DNA from: Shouchella hunanensis
GTDB lineage: Bacteria > Bacillota > Bacilli > Bacillales > Bacillaceae_D
Direction: 5' to 3'
Assembly: GCF_028735875.1 (NCBI RefSeq)
Contig: NZ_CP117834.1
Span: 2,468,001-2,532,000 of the forward strand
DNA: 64,000 bases
Part shown: piece by piece, positions 63,766 to 64,000 of the stretch
Layout: the number at the start of each line of letters is the position of its first letter
Numbering within the stretch: the first letter of the stretch is position 1
The notes under the pieces: generated by a model
Database searches by the model: none
What the model was told of the DNA's origin: nothing
Seen by the model: only the letters and a program-made list of their open reading frames with translations
Program-made: the position numbers and the translations under genes

Positions 63766-64000
63766 ATGCGTTTAGATGAATCAACGATCTTACTCGATAT
63801 TGAGGCGACGAACCAAGAGAGCGTTTTAAAGCAAATGGCAGATAATCTTGTTCGTGAGGGACTTGTGAAATCAAGTTTCGCTCAGGCTATTATCGCACGT
63901 GAGAAAGAGTACCCAACTGGCTTACCAACCGCTGGAGTGGCAGTTGCTATTCCGCACACAGATGTTGAGCATGTCAATGAAAAAAGCATTAGCATTGGTC
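63766..64000 (+). CDS. PTS EIIA component, 3' end outside the window
   Basis: First 78 codons only. MRLDESTILLDIEATNQESV and EYPTGLPTAGVAVAIPHTDV match the galactitol/fructose-type EIIA domain with the phosphorylated histidine in IPHTD. It begins 20 bases after the PRD regulator and is probably the first gene of the sugar-uptake operon that regulator controls. AGAGGTGA precedes the ATG. Confidence 0.88.
   Translation, partial: MRLDESTILLDIEATNQESVLKQMADNLVREGLVKSSFAQAIIAREKEYPTGLPTAGVAVAIPHTDVEHVNEKSISIG

Overview
The window comes from a low-GC, spore-forming Gram-positive bacterium of the Bacillaceae. Signs of this are strong Shine-Dalgarno sites with many GTG and TTG starts, a TagG/TagH wall teichoic acid exporter, a Lia envelope-stress operon, a YjcZ-type small spore protein and a WapA-like RHS wall toxin. 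The overall set resembles alkaliphilic genera such as Shouchella or Alkalihalobacillus, but the genus is a guess. No rRNA, tRNA, CRISPR array, insertion sequence or prophage was seen.

Region 1 (1-6.7 kb) holds ordinary genes: the end of a NUDIX hydrolase, an M23-like peptidase, an S9 peptidase coupled to an MFS transporter, glutamate dehydrogenase and a RibD/DHFR-like reductase.

Region 2 (6.8-23.5 kb) is a phenylalanine catabolic island. From a promoter and a perfect 14-bp palindrome run a wrecked paaK, paaABCD, an EthD-like protein, an enoyl-CoA hydratase, paaH, paaJ, paaX and a nitronate-monooxygenase-like flavoprotein. After them come an NSS amino-acid symporter, a phenylalanine dehydrogenase, a four-gene 2-oxoacid dehydrogenase complex and a PaaI thioesterase. 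The inferred route is Phe uptake, then phenylpyruvate, then phenylacetyl-CoA made directly by the oxidative decarboxylase, then ring epoxidation. That route needs no phenylacetate-CoA ligase, which may explain why paaK could decay. paaE, paaG and paaZ are not in the window.

Region 3 (23.5-25.3 kb) has a small membrane protein, a metallo-beta-lactamase/helix-hairpin-helix lipoprotein and a DUF3006 protein.

Region 4 (25.3-39.4 kb) is a polymorphic-toxin locus. A RHS protein of about 2,350 residues ends in a GHH/HNH-type nuclease tip and is followed by two SUKH immunity genes. Two promoterless orphan tips follow: a BECR-like RNase and a GIY-YIG-like nuclease. Each carries homology to the main core and each is frameshifted in a homopolymer. 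They are interleaved with candidate immunity genes and immunity-gene remnants.

Region 5 (39.4-64 kb) returns to housekeeping and envelope functions: an atypical NRAMP transporter, a ZIP-like membrane protein, DUF421 with a probable ECF-sigma promoter, a metallophosphoesterase, YjcZ, GNAT enzymes, and folD behind a ZTP riboswitch. Further on are a BAAT-type hydrolase, paired spore-coat-like proteins, LysR/YeiH, liaIHFSR, cutC, tagGH, an M42 aminopeptidase, a nucleotidyltransferase-fold protein and a PRD/PTS regulator followed by the start of a PTS EIIA gene.
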